Positions 6,217 to 12,606 of a stretch of DNA of 12,606 bases are shown here, in pieces. How positions within the stretch are numbered: position 1 is the first letter of the stretch; the number at the start of each line of letters is the position of its first letter. The notes below the pieces were generated by a model that had not been told where the DNA came from, ran no database searches, and was given only the letters and a program-made list of their open reading frames with translations. Origin of the DNA: Caryophanales bacterium UBA5732 (lineage in GTDB: Bacteria > Bacillota_I > Bacilli_A > Izemoplasmatales > Hujiaoplasmataceae); contig DIGC01000037.1 in assembly GCA_002419445.1 (NCBI GenBank), positions 1-12,606 on the forward strand, given 5' to 3'. A program made the translations under genes and the position numbers.

Positions 6217-7469
6217 AGGTAAAAATATATCCCGGTTTTGCACAAGGGCAATTAATGGTTCCGCCATCGAAGTCTTTATTACATAGATCTATAATTTGCG
6301 CTTGCTTGGCAAACGGAAAATCAGTAATTAAAAACGTGGTCTTTTCTGATGATATAAAAGCTACTATCAACGCTTTTAAAGCATTAGGAATAAAGATTGA
6401 TAAACTCGAAAATGCATTAGAAATTAATGGCAGAGGAAATTTATCTTTTTTTGGTGACGAAATTATTGACTGTAAAGAATCGGGCTCTACCCTGAGATTT
6501 CTCTTACCTTTGTTTACAAATAAAAAAGGAATATATTTTACAGGTAAAGAATCTTTACTTAATAGACCGTTATCGATATATGAAGAAATATTTAAAAATA
6601 ACAATATTACCTTCGAAAGAATGGAAAAGAAACTCTATTTAAAAAACGAACTTCAAGCCAATTGGTACGAAGTATTAGGAAATGTGAGTTCTCAATTTAT
6701 AAGTGGTTTAATGTTTGCTTTACCATTAAAAAGCGAAGATTCAACTATCAAAATTATTGGTAATTTAGAATCAAAAAAATATGTGGACATGACGATTGAT
6801 GTTCTTAATAAATTTGGCATTATTATACAAGAAAAGGATAATGTTTATTATATCAAAGGTGGTCAAGAGTATCTGCCTACAGACTACAAAGTAGAAGCCG
6901 ACTTTTCTCAACTAGCTTTTTTTGCGGTAGCTGGAGTGATAAACGGGGACATTAAAATTTTAAATGCAAGTAATGATTCTTTACAGCCAGATTCAGAAAT
7001 AATCAGTTTAATTAAGCAAATGGGTGGTAAATTTTTTAAAGAAAAAGGCAATTTACGATTTGTAAAGAGCCAAACAAAAGGAATTGACATCGATGTTAGC
7101 CAACATCCTGATATCGCTCCAATTTTATCAATTCTAGCTGGATTATCTGAAAATAGTTCAACGATTTATAATGCAAAACGCTTAAGAATTAAAGAGACCG
7201 ATAGATTAAGTGCTGTAACTGATATCCTTAATCTTTTGGGCGTTAAAACCGAAACTAACCAAGACAGTTTTATTGTTCATGGAGAGAAATTTTTCACGCA
7301 AAATACATTTGACTCGTATAACGATCATCGAATGGTCATGTCTATCGCAATAGCCGCTTTAAGAGCTGACGGTCCGATAATTATCGAAAGAGCTGAGGCA
7401 GTAAATAAGTCATACCCTCATTTTTTTGAGGATTTACAATCATTAGGAATAAAAATAGAATATCTGTAG
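6213..7469 (+). CDS. aroA: 3-phosphoshikimate 1-carboxyvinyltransferase (EPSP synthase)
   Basis: AroA transfers the enolpyruvyl group of PEP to shikimate 3-phosphate. The 418-residue length is typical. PPSKSLLHRS (Lys20, Ser21, Arg25) binds both substrates. ESGSTLRF at 89-96 stands where the E. coli enzyme has NAGTAMRP; this variant is seen in clostridial-type enzymes. SSQFISGLMFALPL at 159-172 carries the Ser/Gln substrate contacts. HPDIAP holds the catalytic Asp300, RLRIKETDR the Glu328 region, and YNDHRMVMSIAIAAL at 369-383 the C-terminal PEP site. The glycine equivalent to E. coli Gly96 is present, while the position of E. coli Pro101 is Phe96, so glyphosate response cannot be predicted from sequence alone. 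The ATG overlaps the tyrA stop by four bases. The stop TAG abuts the ribosome binding site of aroB. Confidence 0.98.
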   Translation: MKVKIYPGFAQGQLMVPPSKSLLHRSIICACLANGKSVIKNVVFSDDIKATINAFKALGIKIDKLENALEINGRGNLSFFGDEIIDCKESGSTLRFLLPLFTNKKGIYFTGKESLLNRPLSIYEEIFKNNNITFERMEKKLYLKNELQANWYEVLGNVSSQFISGLMFALPLKSEDSTIKIIGNLESKKYVDMTIDVLNKFGIIIQEKDNVYYIKGGQEYLPTDYKVEADFSQLAFFAVAGVINGDIKILNASNDSLQPDSEIISLIKQMGGKFFKEKGNLRFVKSQTKGIDIDVSQHPDIAPILSILAGLSENSSTIYNAKRLRIKETDRLSAVTDILNLLGVKTETNQDSFIVHGEKFFTQNTFDSYNDHRMVMSIAIAALRADGPIIIERAEAVNKSYPHFFEDLQSLGIKIEYL

Positions 7470-7478
7470 GTGAAAGAT

Positions 7479-8462
7479 ATGAAATTAACAGTTCATTCAA
7501 GTAGATTTGATTATGATATTTTTCTAGAAAATAATTTATTAGATAATATCGAAAATTACATTGATGTCTCTAAAAGGTATTTTGTTATTGCGGATGATAA
7601 CATTCCTATTGAAATAGTCAGTAAAATAATAAATAAATTTAGTGATTATATATTCATTAATTTTCCTGAAGGAGAAAAATCAAAATCTCTTGAAGAGTAT
7701 TCTAGAATTATAAATTTGTTATTGGAAAAAGGCATTACAAAAGACTCGACTTTAATCGCTGTTGGTGGTGGTGTTACCGGTGATTTAGTTGGGTTTATTA
7801 GTTCTACTTTATACAGGGGAATAAACTATATACAAGTTCCTACAACATTACTATCACAAATCGATTCTTCAGTAGGCGGAAAAGTAGCAATCAATGCAAA
7901 CAATACTAAAAACGCCGTGGGAACAATCTATCCACCAAAACTAGTTTTAATTGATCCAACAACTTTGTCGACATTGCCTAGAAGGCATTTCAATAATGGT
8001 ATGTCGGAAATGATAAAATATGGAATGATAAATTCTGAAAAATTATTTAATATAATCAAAAACAAAGATGTTCAAAATAATTTAGTAGAGCTTATCTACG
8101 AATGCTTACAAATAAAGAAAATATTTGTTGAAAACGATGAGTTTGATAATGAAAAAAGGCAAATTTTAAATTTCGGGCATACTTATGGTCACGCTTATGA
8201 AGCTTATTATAATTATGAAAAATATTTACACGGCGAGGCTGTCGCGCTAGGAATGTTAAAATCTTGTGCTCCAGATTTAGTAGATGACCTTAAATTTGTG
8301 TTAGATAAGTTTTCATTGCCAACATTTGATCCTGCCGATAAAGAAGAATTACTCACGTACATCAAAAGAGATAAAAAATCTAGAGCAGATGGCATTAATT
8401 TAGTTTTGGTTGACAAAATTGGCCATGCTTACATACAAAATAAAAAAATAGTAAATCTGTGA
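7479..8462 (+). CDS. aroB: 3-dehydroquinate synthase
   Basis: AroB cyclises DAHP to 3-dehydroquinate using NAD+ and a divalent metal, and is the second shikimate step. It has 327 residues, slightly shorter than the usual 340-360. The NAD site is PEGEKSKS plus GGGVTGDLVGF at 96-106. QVPTTLLSQIDSSVGGK follows, then SEMIKYG (Glu177), NFGHTYGHA (His234) and HGEAVALGM (His251), the three expected metal ligands. The frame opens at a GTG at 7470, but ATG at 7479 is preferred: AGGTGA lies five bases before it, and the GTG is itself part of that ribosome binding site. The gene follows aroA by nine bases and precedes aroC by fifteen. Confidence 0.97.
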   Translation: MKLTVHSSRFDYDIFLENNLLDNIENYIDVSKRYFVIADDNIPIEIVSKIINKFSDYIFINFPEGEKSKSLEEYSRIINLLLEKGITKDSTLIAVGGGVTGDLVGFISSTLYRGINYIQVPTTLLSQIDSSVGGKVAINANNTKNAVGTIYPPKLVLIDPTTLSTLPRRHFNNGMSEMIKYGMINSEKLFNIIKNKDVQNNLVELIYECLQIKKIFVENDEFDNEKRQILNFGHTYGHAYEAYYNYEKYLHGEAVALGMLKSCAPDLVDDLKFVLDKFSLPTFDPADKEELLTYIKRDKKSRADGINLVLVDKIGHAYIQNKKIVNL

Positions 8463-8477
8463 TTTGGAGTGAATATA

Positions 8478-9572
8478 ATGAATAATTTAGGGAATAACAT
8501 AAAGATAACTTTCTTCGGCGAATCACACTGCGAATTTTTAGGTGTTGTAATTGATCAAATTCCCGCTGGACTAAAAATTAATTTCGAATTGTTAGATTTT
8601 AACTTAGCAAAGAGACGCCCTCGCGATTCTTTTTCAACGAGTCGTGTTGAGCAAGATAACTATAAAATCGTTTCCGGATTTAAAGACGGTTTTACAACCG
8701 GAGCCGCCCTTACTTTTTTAGTTCCTAATAAGAACATCATTAAAGAAGATTATAAGAAGATTGATAATATTCCAAGACCTGGTCATTCTGATTATGCGGC
8801 GTTTGTAAAGTACGATAATTATAACGATAAATCTGGCGGAGGTATTTTTTCCGGTAGACTAACCGTTTTATGGATAATAGTTGGTTCTATTTGCCAACAA
8901 ATACTTGAAAAAAGAGGAGTTTTTGTTTCATCTCATATTGAAAGCATAAAAAATATTTATGACAATTCTTTTGATAAAAATCACATTGACATTAACGTGA
9001 TAACTAATTTAAATAAATCGCATTTTCCTCTTATTAACCAAGATATAAGAGTTAAAATGGAAGATTTAATAACCAAAGCTTCTAATTCCAATGATTCAGT
9101 AGGCGGAACGATTGAGTCAACTATTTTTAATCTTCCAGCCGGTATTGGGGAACCTTTATTTTTATCAATCGAAAGTTATCTGTCTTCGCTATTATTTTCA
9201 ATTCCGGCTGTCAAAGGGATTGAGTTCGGTGAAGGTTTTAACTTAGCAAGATTAAATGGCTCTGAAGCAAATGATCAATATGAATATGAGAATGATGAAC
9301 TTAAATTTTTATCTAATAACAATGGGGGAATTCTTGGGGGAATATCTACAGGAAGACCAATCATATTGCGTTTAGCAGTTAAACCCACTTCATCAATCAG
9401 CAAACCGCAAAAGTCCGTTAATTTAGATACAAGGGAGAATGTCAACTTAGAAATTCACGGGCGTCATGACCCGCAAATAGTTACAAGAGCGGTTCATGTC
9501 GTTAATGCAGTTCTTAATTTCGCAATTCTAGATCTTTTGTTGTTTGATAATAAAAAAGGTTGTCTAGAATAA
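8478..9572 (+). CDS. aroC: Chorismate synthase
   Basis: AroC eliminates phosphate from EPSP to give chorismate and requires reduced FMN. The 364-residue length is normal. FGESH gives the catalytic His17, RPGHSDYAAFVKYD the second His103, KSGGGIFSGRLT at 118-129 the clostridial-style GGGxFSGRLT, and HGRHDPQIVTRAV at 327-339 the C-terminal signature. Several normally fixed residues differ: GESHC where GESHG is usual, VIDQIPAG where VIDGxPAG is usual, and TRAVHVV where PRAVPVV is common. Essential histidines and the overall layout are kept, so a working enzyme is likely, but the protein is a divergent member. The upstream GTG at 8469 is rejected because GGAGTG at 8466-8471 is the ribosome binding site for ATG 8478. 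The stop TAA shares one base with the next start. Confidence 0.95.
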   Translation: MNNLGNNIKITFFGESHCEFLGVVIDQIPAGLKINFELLDFNLAKRRPRDSFSTSRVEQDNYKIVSGFKDGFTTGAALTFLVPNKNIIKEDYKKIDNIPRPGHSDYAAFVKYDNYNDKSGGGIFSGRLTVLWIIVGSICQQILEKRGVFVSSHIESIKNIYDNSFDKNHIDINVITNLNKSHFPLINQDIRVKMEDLITKASNSNDSVGGTIESTIFNLPAGIGEPLFLSIESYLSSLLFSIPAVKGIEFGEGFNLARLNGSEANDQYEYENDELKFLSNNNGGILGGISTGRPIILRLAVKPTSSISKPQKSVNLDTRENVNLEIHGRHDPQIVTRAVHVVNAVLNFAILDLLLFDNKKGCLE

Positions 9573-10822
9573 TGTATGGTTTAATCGGTAAAAATCTCAG
9601 CCATAGTTTTTCTAAAGAAATTCATAACGCTTTTGGAAATCAGAATTATGAATTGATTAATACCGATAATATAAAAAGTATTGTTGATTCCAAAGCTTAT
9701 AATGGTTTTAATATAACTATTCCATATAAATCGGAGATCGTTAAATATCTAGACCACTTAGATGATATTGCAAAATTGACAAACTCAGTTAATACAGTAA
9801 TATTAAAAGAAAATCAGTATTATGGTTACAATACAGATTATTATGGTTTTATCGAATTAATTAAGTTTTATCAAATTGATATTTACAAAAAAAATGTTCT
9901 TATTTTAGGTAACGGTTCGGTGTCAAACACTGTTGTTTTGGCGCTGGAAGCCTTAGAAGCTAACAAGATTATCCGTTTATCCAGAACCATAAAAAACGAT
10001 AATGATGACAGTTTCTCTAATTTTGATAAATACAAGAATTTTGACATTATCATAAACACAACTCCTGTTGGTATGTATCCTCATAATGATGATGATTTGT
10101 TAATAAATCTAAATAATTTTAAAAAGCTTGAAGTCGCTATTGATTTAATTTATAATCCTTTAAGGACAAAATTTTTGATAGAAGCCGAAAGAAATAATAT
10201 TAAGGCAATAAATGGTCTATATATGTTAGTTATGCAAGCAAAAAAAGCCCATGAATTATATTTTAATTGCGATTTGCCGATTAATCTGGCAAATAAAATT
10301 TACAAAAAATTACTAAATAAAATGTATAATATTGTTTTAATTGGATTGCCTTTAAGCGGAAAAAGTAAATATGCAAAGCTTTTTGAGATGAACTTGTCTA
10401 AAAAAATGTACGATACAGATGTAGAAATCGAGAAAGTAATAAACACTTCAATTTTCGATTATTTTCATTTACATTCAGAAGCTGAGTTTCGTATGATCGA
10501 AAGTGAAATCATAAAAATTCTGTATAAGGAACATAATTGCATTATTTCAACTGGCGGTGGAGCAATCAAAGTTGACAAGAATATTGATTTGCTTAAACAA
10601 AACGGAATAATTGTCTTTTTGAATAAAAATCCAGAAGAAATAGCCTCAAAAAATATTCAAGGGAGACCTTTAATAAAAAATAAAGACGACGTTCTTAAAA
10701 TTGCCAAAGAACGTTTGCCTCTTTACGAAAAAGCTTGCGACATTTCAATTGCTATTACAAGAGATACAGTGTATCATATTAATGAAATCAAGGAGAAAAT
10801 TGATGAATATCTTAATTATTAA
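9572..10822 (+). CDS. aroE-aroK: Fused shikimate dehydrogenase / shikimate kinase
   Basis: One uninterrupted frame of 416 residues carries two enzymes of consecutive steps. Residues 1-250 are AroE (3-dehydroshikimate to shikimate, NADP-linked): LSHSFSKEIHN (Ser10, Ser12 region), NITIPYK with catalytic Lys53, NTDYYGF with Asp89, the nucleotide-binding LGNGSVSNTV at about 112-121, NTTPVGMYP, and QAKKAHELY near the end. Residues 251-416 are AroK (shikimate to shikimate 3-phosphate, ATP): Walker A GLPLSGKS at 258-265, DTDVEIE at 281-287, FRMIE, STGGGA at 326-331, GRPLI and RLPLY. The join (KLLNKMYNIV) has no linker, as if the aroE stop had been lost just before an aroK start. The ATG at 10322 has no ribosome binding site before it, so separate AroK translation is unlikely. 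ATG 9572 overlaps the aroC stop by one base; AAGG lies about twelve bases upstream. The TTG at 9560 was rejected. Confidence 0.95.
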   Translation: MYGLIGKNLSHSFSKEIHNAFGNQNYELINTDNIKSIVDSKAYNGFNITIPYKSEIVKYLDHLDDIAKLTNSVNTVILKENQYYGYNTDYYGFIELIKFYQIDIYKKNVLILGNGSVSNTVVLALEALEANKIIRLSRTIKNDNDDSFSNFDKYKNFDIIINTTPVGMYPHNDDDLLINLNNFKKLEVAIDLIYNPLRTKFLIEAERNNIKAINGLYMLVMQAKKAHELYFNCDLPINLANKIYKKLLNKMYNIVLIGLPLSGKSKYAKLFEMNLSKKMYDTDVEIEKVINTSIFDYFHLHSEAEFRMIESEIIKILYKEHNCIISTGGGAIKVDKNIDLLKQNGIIVFLNKNPEEIASKNIQGRPLIKNKDDVLKIAKERLPLYEKACDISIAITRDTVYHINEIKEKIDEYLNY

Positions 10823-11237
10823 TGGACCAAACTTGAATTTTCTTGGAAAAAGGGAGCCTGAAATATACGGCACTAAATCCTATAGTGATTTAGTTAATTA
10901 TCTTCTCGATTACGGATTAGAAAATAATCATTATTTTGAAATATATCAATCTAATCATGAAGGTGAAATTATCGATCTAATTCAAAACAACTATCATCGA
11001 TTTGAAGGCCTTATTATCAATCCTGGGGCATTCACGCATTATTCTTACGCTATTTATGACTGTATATTGTCAATAAGTTTAAAAACTGTAGAAGTTCATT
11101 TATCAAATATCTACCAAAGAGAACCTTTTAGAATGGTTTCTGTAATTAGTCCGGCTTGTGAAACTCAATTTTTTGGAAAAGGTTTTGAAAGTTATATAGA
11201 AGCAATAAAATACTTAAATAAAGAGGTTAAATCATGA
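10803..11237 (+). CDS. aroQ: 3-dehydroquinate dehydratase, type II
   Basis: AroQ dehydrates 3-dehydroquinate to 3-dehydroshikimate, the third shikimate step; type II enzymes are small dodecamers. The 144-residue length matches the family. ILIINGPNLNFLGKREPEIYG holds Asn10, Arg17 and the catalytic Tyr22. NPGAFTHYSYAIYD is at 73-86, EVHLSNIYQREPFR at 97-110 has His99, Ser101 and Arg110, and GKGFESYIEAI closes the active-site region. The family glycine in the CxGxIxGxG block is Thr121 here. The frame can be read back to an ATG at 10701, but the first 34 codons lie over the end of the upstream gene in another frame. ATG 10803 has AAGGAG at 10790-10795 and begins MNILIINGPN as relatives do. It overlaps the aroE-aroK end by 20 bases. 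Confidence 0.97.
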   Translation: MNILIINGPNLNFLGKREPEIYGTKSYSDLVNYLLDYGLENNHYFEIYQSNHEGEIIDLIQNNYHRFEGLIINPGAFTHYSYAIYDCILSISLKTVEVHLSNIYQREPFRMVSVISPACETQFFGKGFESYIEAIKYLNKEVKS

Positions 11238-12250
11238 TTATAAAATTAAAAAATAACGTACTTCCAAGTGAAATACAAGAAATTAAACAACATTTAATAA
11301 ATAAAGGATTCGATATTCACGAGAGCATTGGTAAATCTACTGTAATTATTGGAGTTATCGGTGATACAACAACCATAGACCCTAATAGTTTATATGTTTA
11401 TGAATATGTCGATACTGTTCTAAGAGTTCAAGAACCTTTTAAAAAAGTAAATCGAAAATTCAAGCCCGAAGACACTGTTGTAGATGTCAGCGGTGTTAAA
11501 ATTGGTGGCAAGAACGTTGTTATAATCGGCGGCCCATGTGCTGTTGAATCAAATGCTCAAATTGATGAAATTACTCCGCTTGTAAAAGAAGCTGGTGCTA
11601 AGATTTTACGCGGAGGCGCTTATAAACCTAGAACAAGCCCTTATTCCTTTCAAGGCCTAGAACAAGAAGGTTTAGAGATTCTTAATCGAGCAAAAATCAA
11701 ATATAACATTCCTGTCGTAAGTGAAATTATGAACATCGATGACATTGACGCTTTTATTAAAAATGTTGATTTAATTCAAGTTGGTGCAAGAAATATGCAA
11801 AACTTCGCCTTACTAAAAGAACTAGGTAAAATTGATAAACCTATTCTTCTAAAAAGAGGAATCGCCAATACAATCGAAGAGTGGTTAATGTCCGCTGAAT
11901 ACATTTTAGCTGGCGGAAATAATAATGTAATTCTTTGCGAAAGAGGAATTAGAACTTTTGAGCCATCGACAAGAAATACTCTTGATCTATCAGCAATTCC
12001 TGTAATAAAAAAACTTTCTCATTTGCCTATTATTGTAGATCCGTCACACGCAGCTGGTAGATGGGAATATATAGAATCTTTATCTCTAGCAGCGATAGCC
12101 GCTGGCGCTGATGGTTTAATTGTTGAAGTTCATCAAAATCCAGAAATAGCTTTAAGCGATGGACAGCAATCATTAAAACCACAAAAATTTAATGCTCTTG
12201 TAGCGAAATGCAGAAAAATCGCTGAAGCCATTGATAGAACTTTAGAATAA
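11234..12250 (+). CDS. aroF: 3-deoxy-7-phosphoheptulonate synthase with N-terminal regulatory domain (type I-beta)
   Basis: DAHP synthase condenses PEP and erythrose 4-phosphate, the entry step of the shikimate pathway. The 338-residue length and domain layout match the T. maritima enzyme. A ferredoxin-like, ACT-like regulatory domain covers about residues 1-70, a linker follows, and then a TIM-barrel catalytic domain. GGPCAVES contains the metal ligand Cys102, and KPRTSPYSFQG is at 131-141. The other metal ligands are His272 (DPSHAAG), Glu298 and Asp309, at the same numbers as in T. maritima. In that enzyme the N-terminal domain mediates feedback inhibition by tyrosine and phenylalanine, so the same is inferred here, which would make this the control point of the operon. 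No chorismate mutase domain is attached. It starts inside the aroQ stop (ATGA overlap), with GAGG at 11223-11226. Confidence 0.96.
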   Translation: MIIKLKNNVLPSEIQEIKQHLINKGFDIHESIGKSTVIIGVIGDTTTIDPNSLYVYEYVDTVLRVQEPFKKVNRKFKPEDTVVDVSGVKIGGKNVVIIGGPCAVESNAQIDEITPLVKEAGAKILRGGAYKPRTSPYSFQGLEQEGLEILNRAKIKYNIPVVSEIMNIDDIDAFIKNVDLIQVGARNMQNFALLKELGKIDKPILLKRGIANTIEEWLMSAEYILAGGNNNVILCERGIRTFEPSTRNTLDLSAIPVIKKLSHLPIIVDPSHAAGRWEYIESLSLAAIAAGADGLIVEVHQNPEIALSDGQQSLKPQKFNALVAKCRKIAEAIDRTLE

Positions 12251-12285
12251 TTTCTATAAACTTTCTTTTATTATTATCGGATAAG

Positions 12286-12294
12286 TGCTATAAT
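12286..12294 (+). promoter_or_regulatory. Extended -10 promoter of the TM2-type gene
   Basis: TGCTATAAT is a perfect TGnTATAAT extended -10, 36 bases after the aro operon stop. The -35 position holds only T-rich sequence (TTTTAT at 17 bp). Transcription would start near 12300, just before AAGGAGG at 12304-12310. No terminator separates this site from the aro operon, so read-through from upstream can also reach the gene. Confidence 0.68.
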
Positions 12295-12317
12295 AATTTT
12301 AAAAAGGAGGATATAAA

Positions 12318-12536
12318 ATGAATGAATATGTAAAAGCTATTGATGGTTTACCTTTAATAGCAAGAGTTTTATTAGCTTTTTTTGTTGGCCCGATTGTATA
12401 TGGAATTTACCGTATAGCTAATGGGAAAATGATTTTAGGTATCATTTGGATTATCACAGGTGGTCTATTTGGTATCGGTTGGCTTATCGATTTTGTCATG
12501 GTAATCCTTCACGGCAAACCTACAATCTTAGTATAA
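12318..12536 (+). CDS. Small TM2 domain-like membrane protein
   Basis: This is a 72-residue protein with two hydrophobic segments. The first spans about residues 11-32 (LPLIARVLLAFF onward) and the second about 38-64 (ILGIIWIITGG, then FGIGWLIDFVMVIL). The GK between the segments and the TGGLFGIGWLIDF block fit the TM2 family, whose members are small two-helix membrane proteins of mostly unknown function. There is no signal peptide beyond the first helix. The ATG has the strong site AAGGAGG at seven-base spacing and its own extended -10 promoter, and a terminator follows eight bases after the stop. It has no obvious link to aromatic biosynthesis and is probably an independent gene that happens to lie after the operon. 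Confidence 0.78.
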   Translation: MNEYVKAIDGLPLIARVLLAFFVGPIVYGIYRIANGKMILGIIWIITGGLFGIGWLIDFVMVILHGKPTILV

Positions 12537-12544
12537 ATAAAATT

Positions 12545-12582
12545 AAAAACTGTAAGGCTATTTAACCCTTACAGTTTTTTTT
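12545..12582 (+). terminator. Rho-independent terminator after the TM2-type gene
   Basis: AAAAACTGTAAGG (12545-12557) pairs with CCTTACAGTTTTT (12567-12579) across a nine-base loop, and the T-run continues to 12582. Because no hairpin is seen between aroF and the TM2-type gene, this is probably also the main terminator of the aro operon. The A-run before the stem could let it work on the minus strand as well. Confidence 0.9.
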
Positions 12583-12606
12583 ATATATGCTTTTTAATTT
12601 TTCTTA

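Noticed and set aside
6069..6604. Two minus-strand open frames (6069-6251 and 6161-6604) opposite tyrA and aroA
   Set aside because: Both are antisense to genes with clear catalytic motifs, and their predicted products match no family I recognise.
6908..7090. Minus-strand open frame opposite aroA
   Set aside because: It is antisense to the conserved aroA coding sequence, and no start signal or family motif is visible.
8213..8416. Minus-strand open frame opposite aroB
   Set aside because: It is antisense to the HGEAVALGM region and C-terminus of aroB, with a Ser-rich product and no recognisable domain.
10701..10802. N-terminal extension of AroQ by 34 residues
   Set aside because: The extension lies over the conserved AroK end in another frame, is unlike any AroQ N-terminus, and the AAGGAG at 10790 points to the ATG at 10803.
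10322..10822. Separate aroK gene starting at the internal ATG
   Set aside because: No ribosome binding site precedes it and the frame is continuous with aroE, so a fusion is the simpler reading.
1..12606. Mobile element, CRISPR array or defence system
   Set aside because: No transposase, integrase, direct-repeat array, terminal inverted repeats or defence-type domains were seen; all genes are assignable to core metabolism, repair or small membrane proteins.

Overview
The window comes from a low-GC Gram-positive-type bacterium (Bacillota, possibly a relative of the walled-to-wall-less Bacilli/Tenericutes border). The sequence is AT-rich, with strong AGGAGG/AGGTGA ribosome binding sites and very tight gene packing. 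The families present are typical of Firmicutes: a YolD/UvrX-type pair, a T. maritima-type DAHP synthase and a clostridial-type aro gene order. TGA is used as a normal stop codon (tyrA, aroB, aroQ, purB), which argues against the Mycoplasma/Spiroplasma code 4. The genus cannot be read from this window.

Layout. The left part, up to about 5.2 kb, is on the minus strand. It holds a short operon of a Y-family translesion polymerase and a YolD-like protein (41-1631). A rho-independent terminator (1741-1773) then closes a second leftward unit that starts at about 5.23 kb: flavin reductase, folD, purB, pspC and an arsenate reductase. The right part, from 5368, is on the plus strand and is one compact operon: tyrA, aroA, aroB, aroC, an aroE-aroK fusion, aroQ and a DAHP synthase gene. 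A small TM2-type membrane protein with its own extended -10 promoter follows, then a terminator (12545-12582). A 158-bp intergenic region (5210-5367) carries the two divergent promoters.

How the genes work together. The rightward operon encodes all seven reactions from PEP plus erythrose 4-phosphate to chorismate, and also prephenate dehydrogenase for the tyrosine branch. Chorismate mutase and prephenate dehydratase are not in the window. Chorismate synthase needs reduced FMN, and the first gene of the divergent operon encodes a flavin reductase-family protein, so a functional link is plausible but unproven. FolD makes the one-carbon folate used in purine synthesis and PurB works in that pathway, so the leftward operon has a purine/one-carbon core with envelope-stress and arsenate-detoxification genes at its tail.

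No mobile element, CRISPR array, tRNA, rRNA or recognisable riboswitch was seen. The most unusual item is the single-ORF AroE-AroK fusion. The window otherwise looks like ordinary biosynthetic core genome, not an undescribed defence or mobile system.
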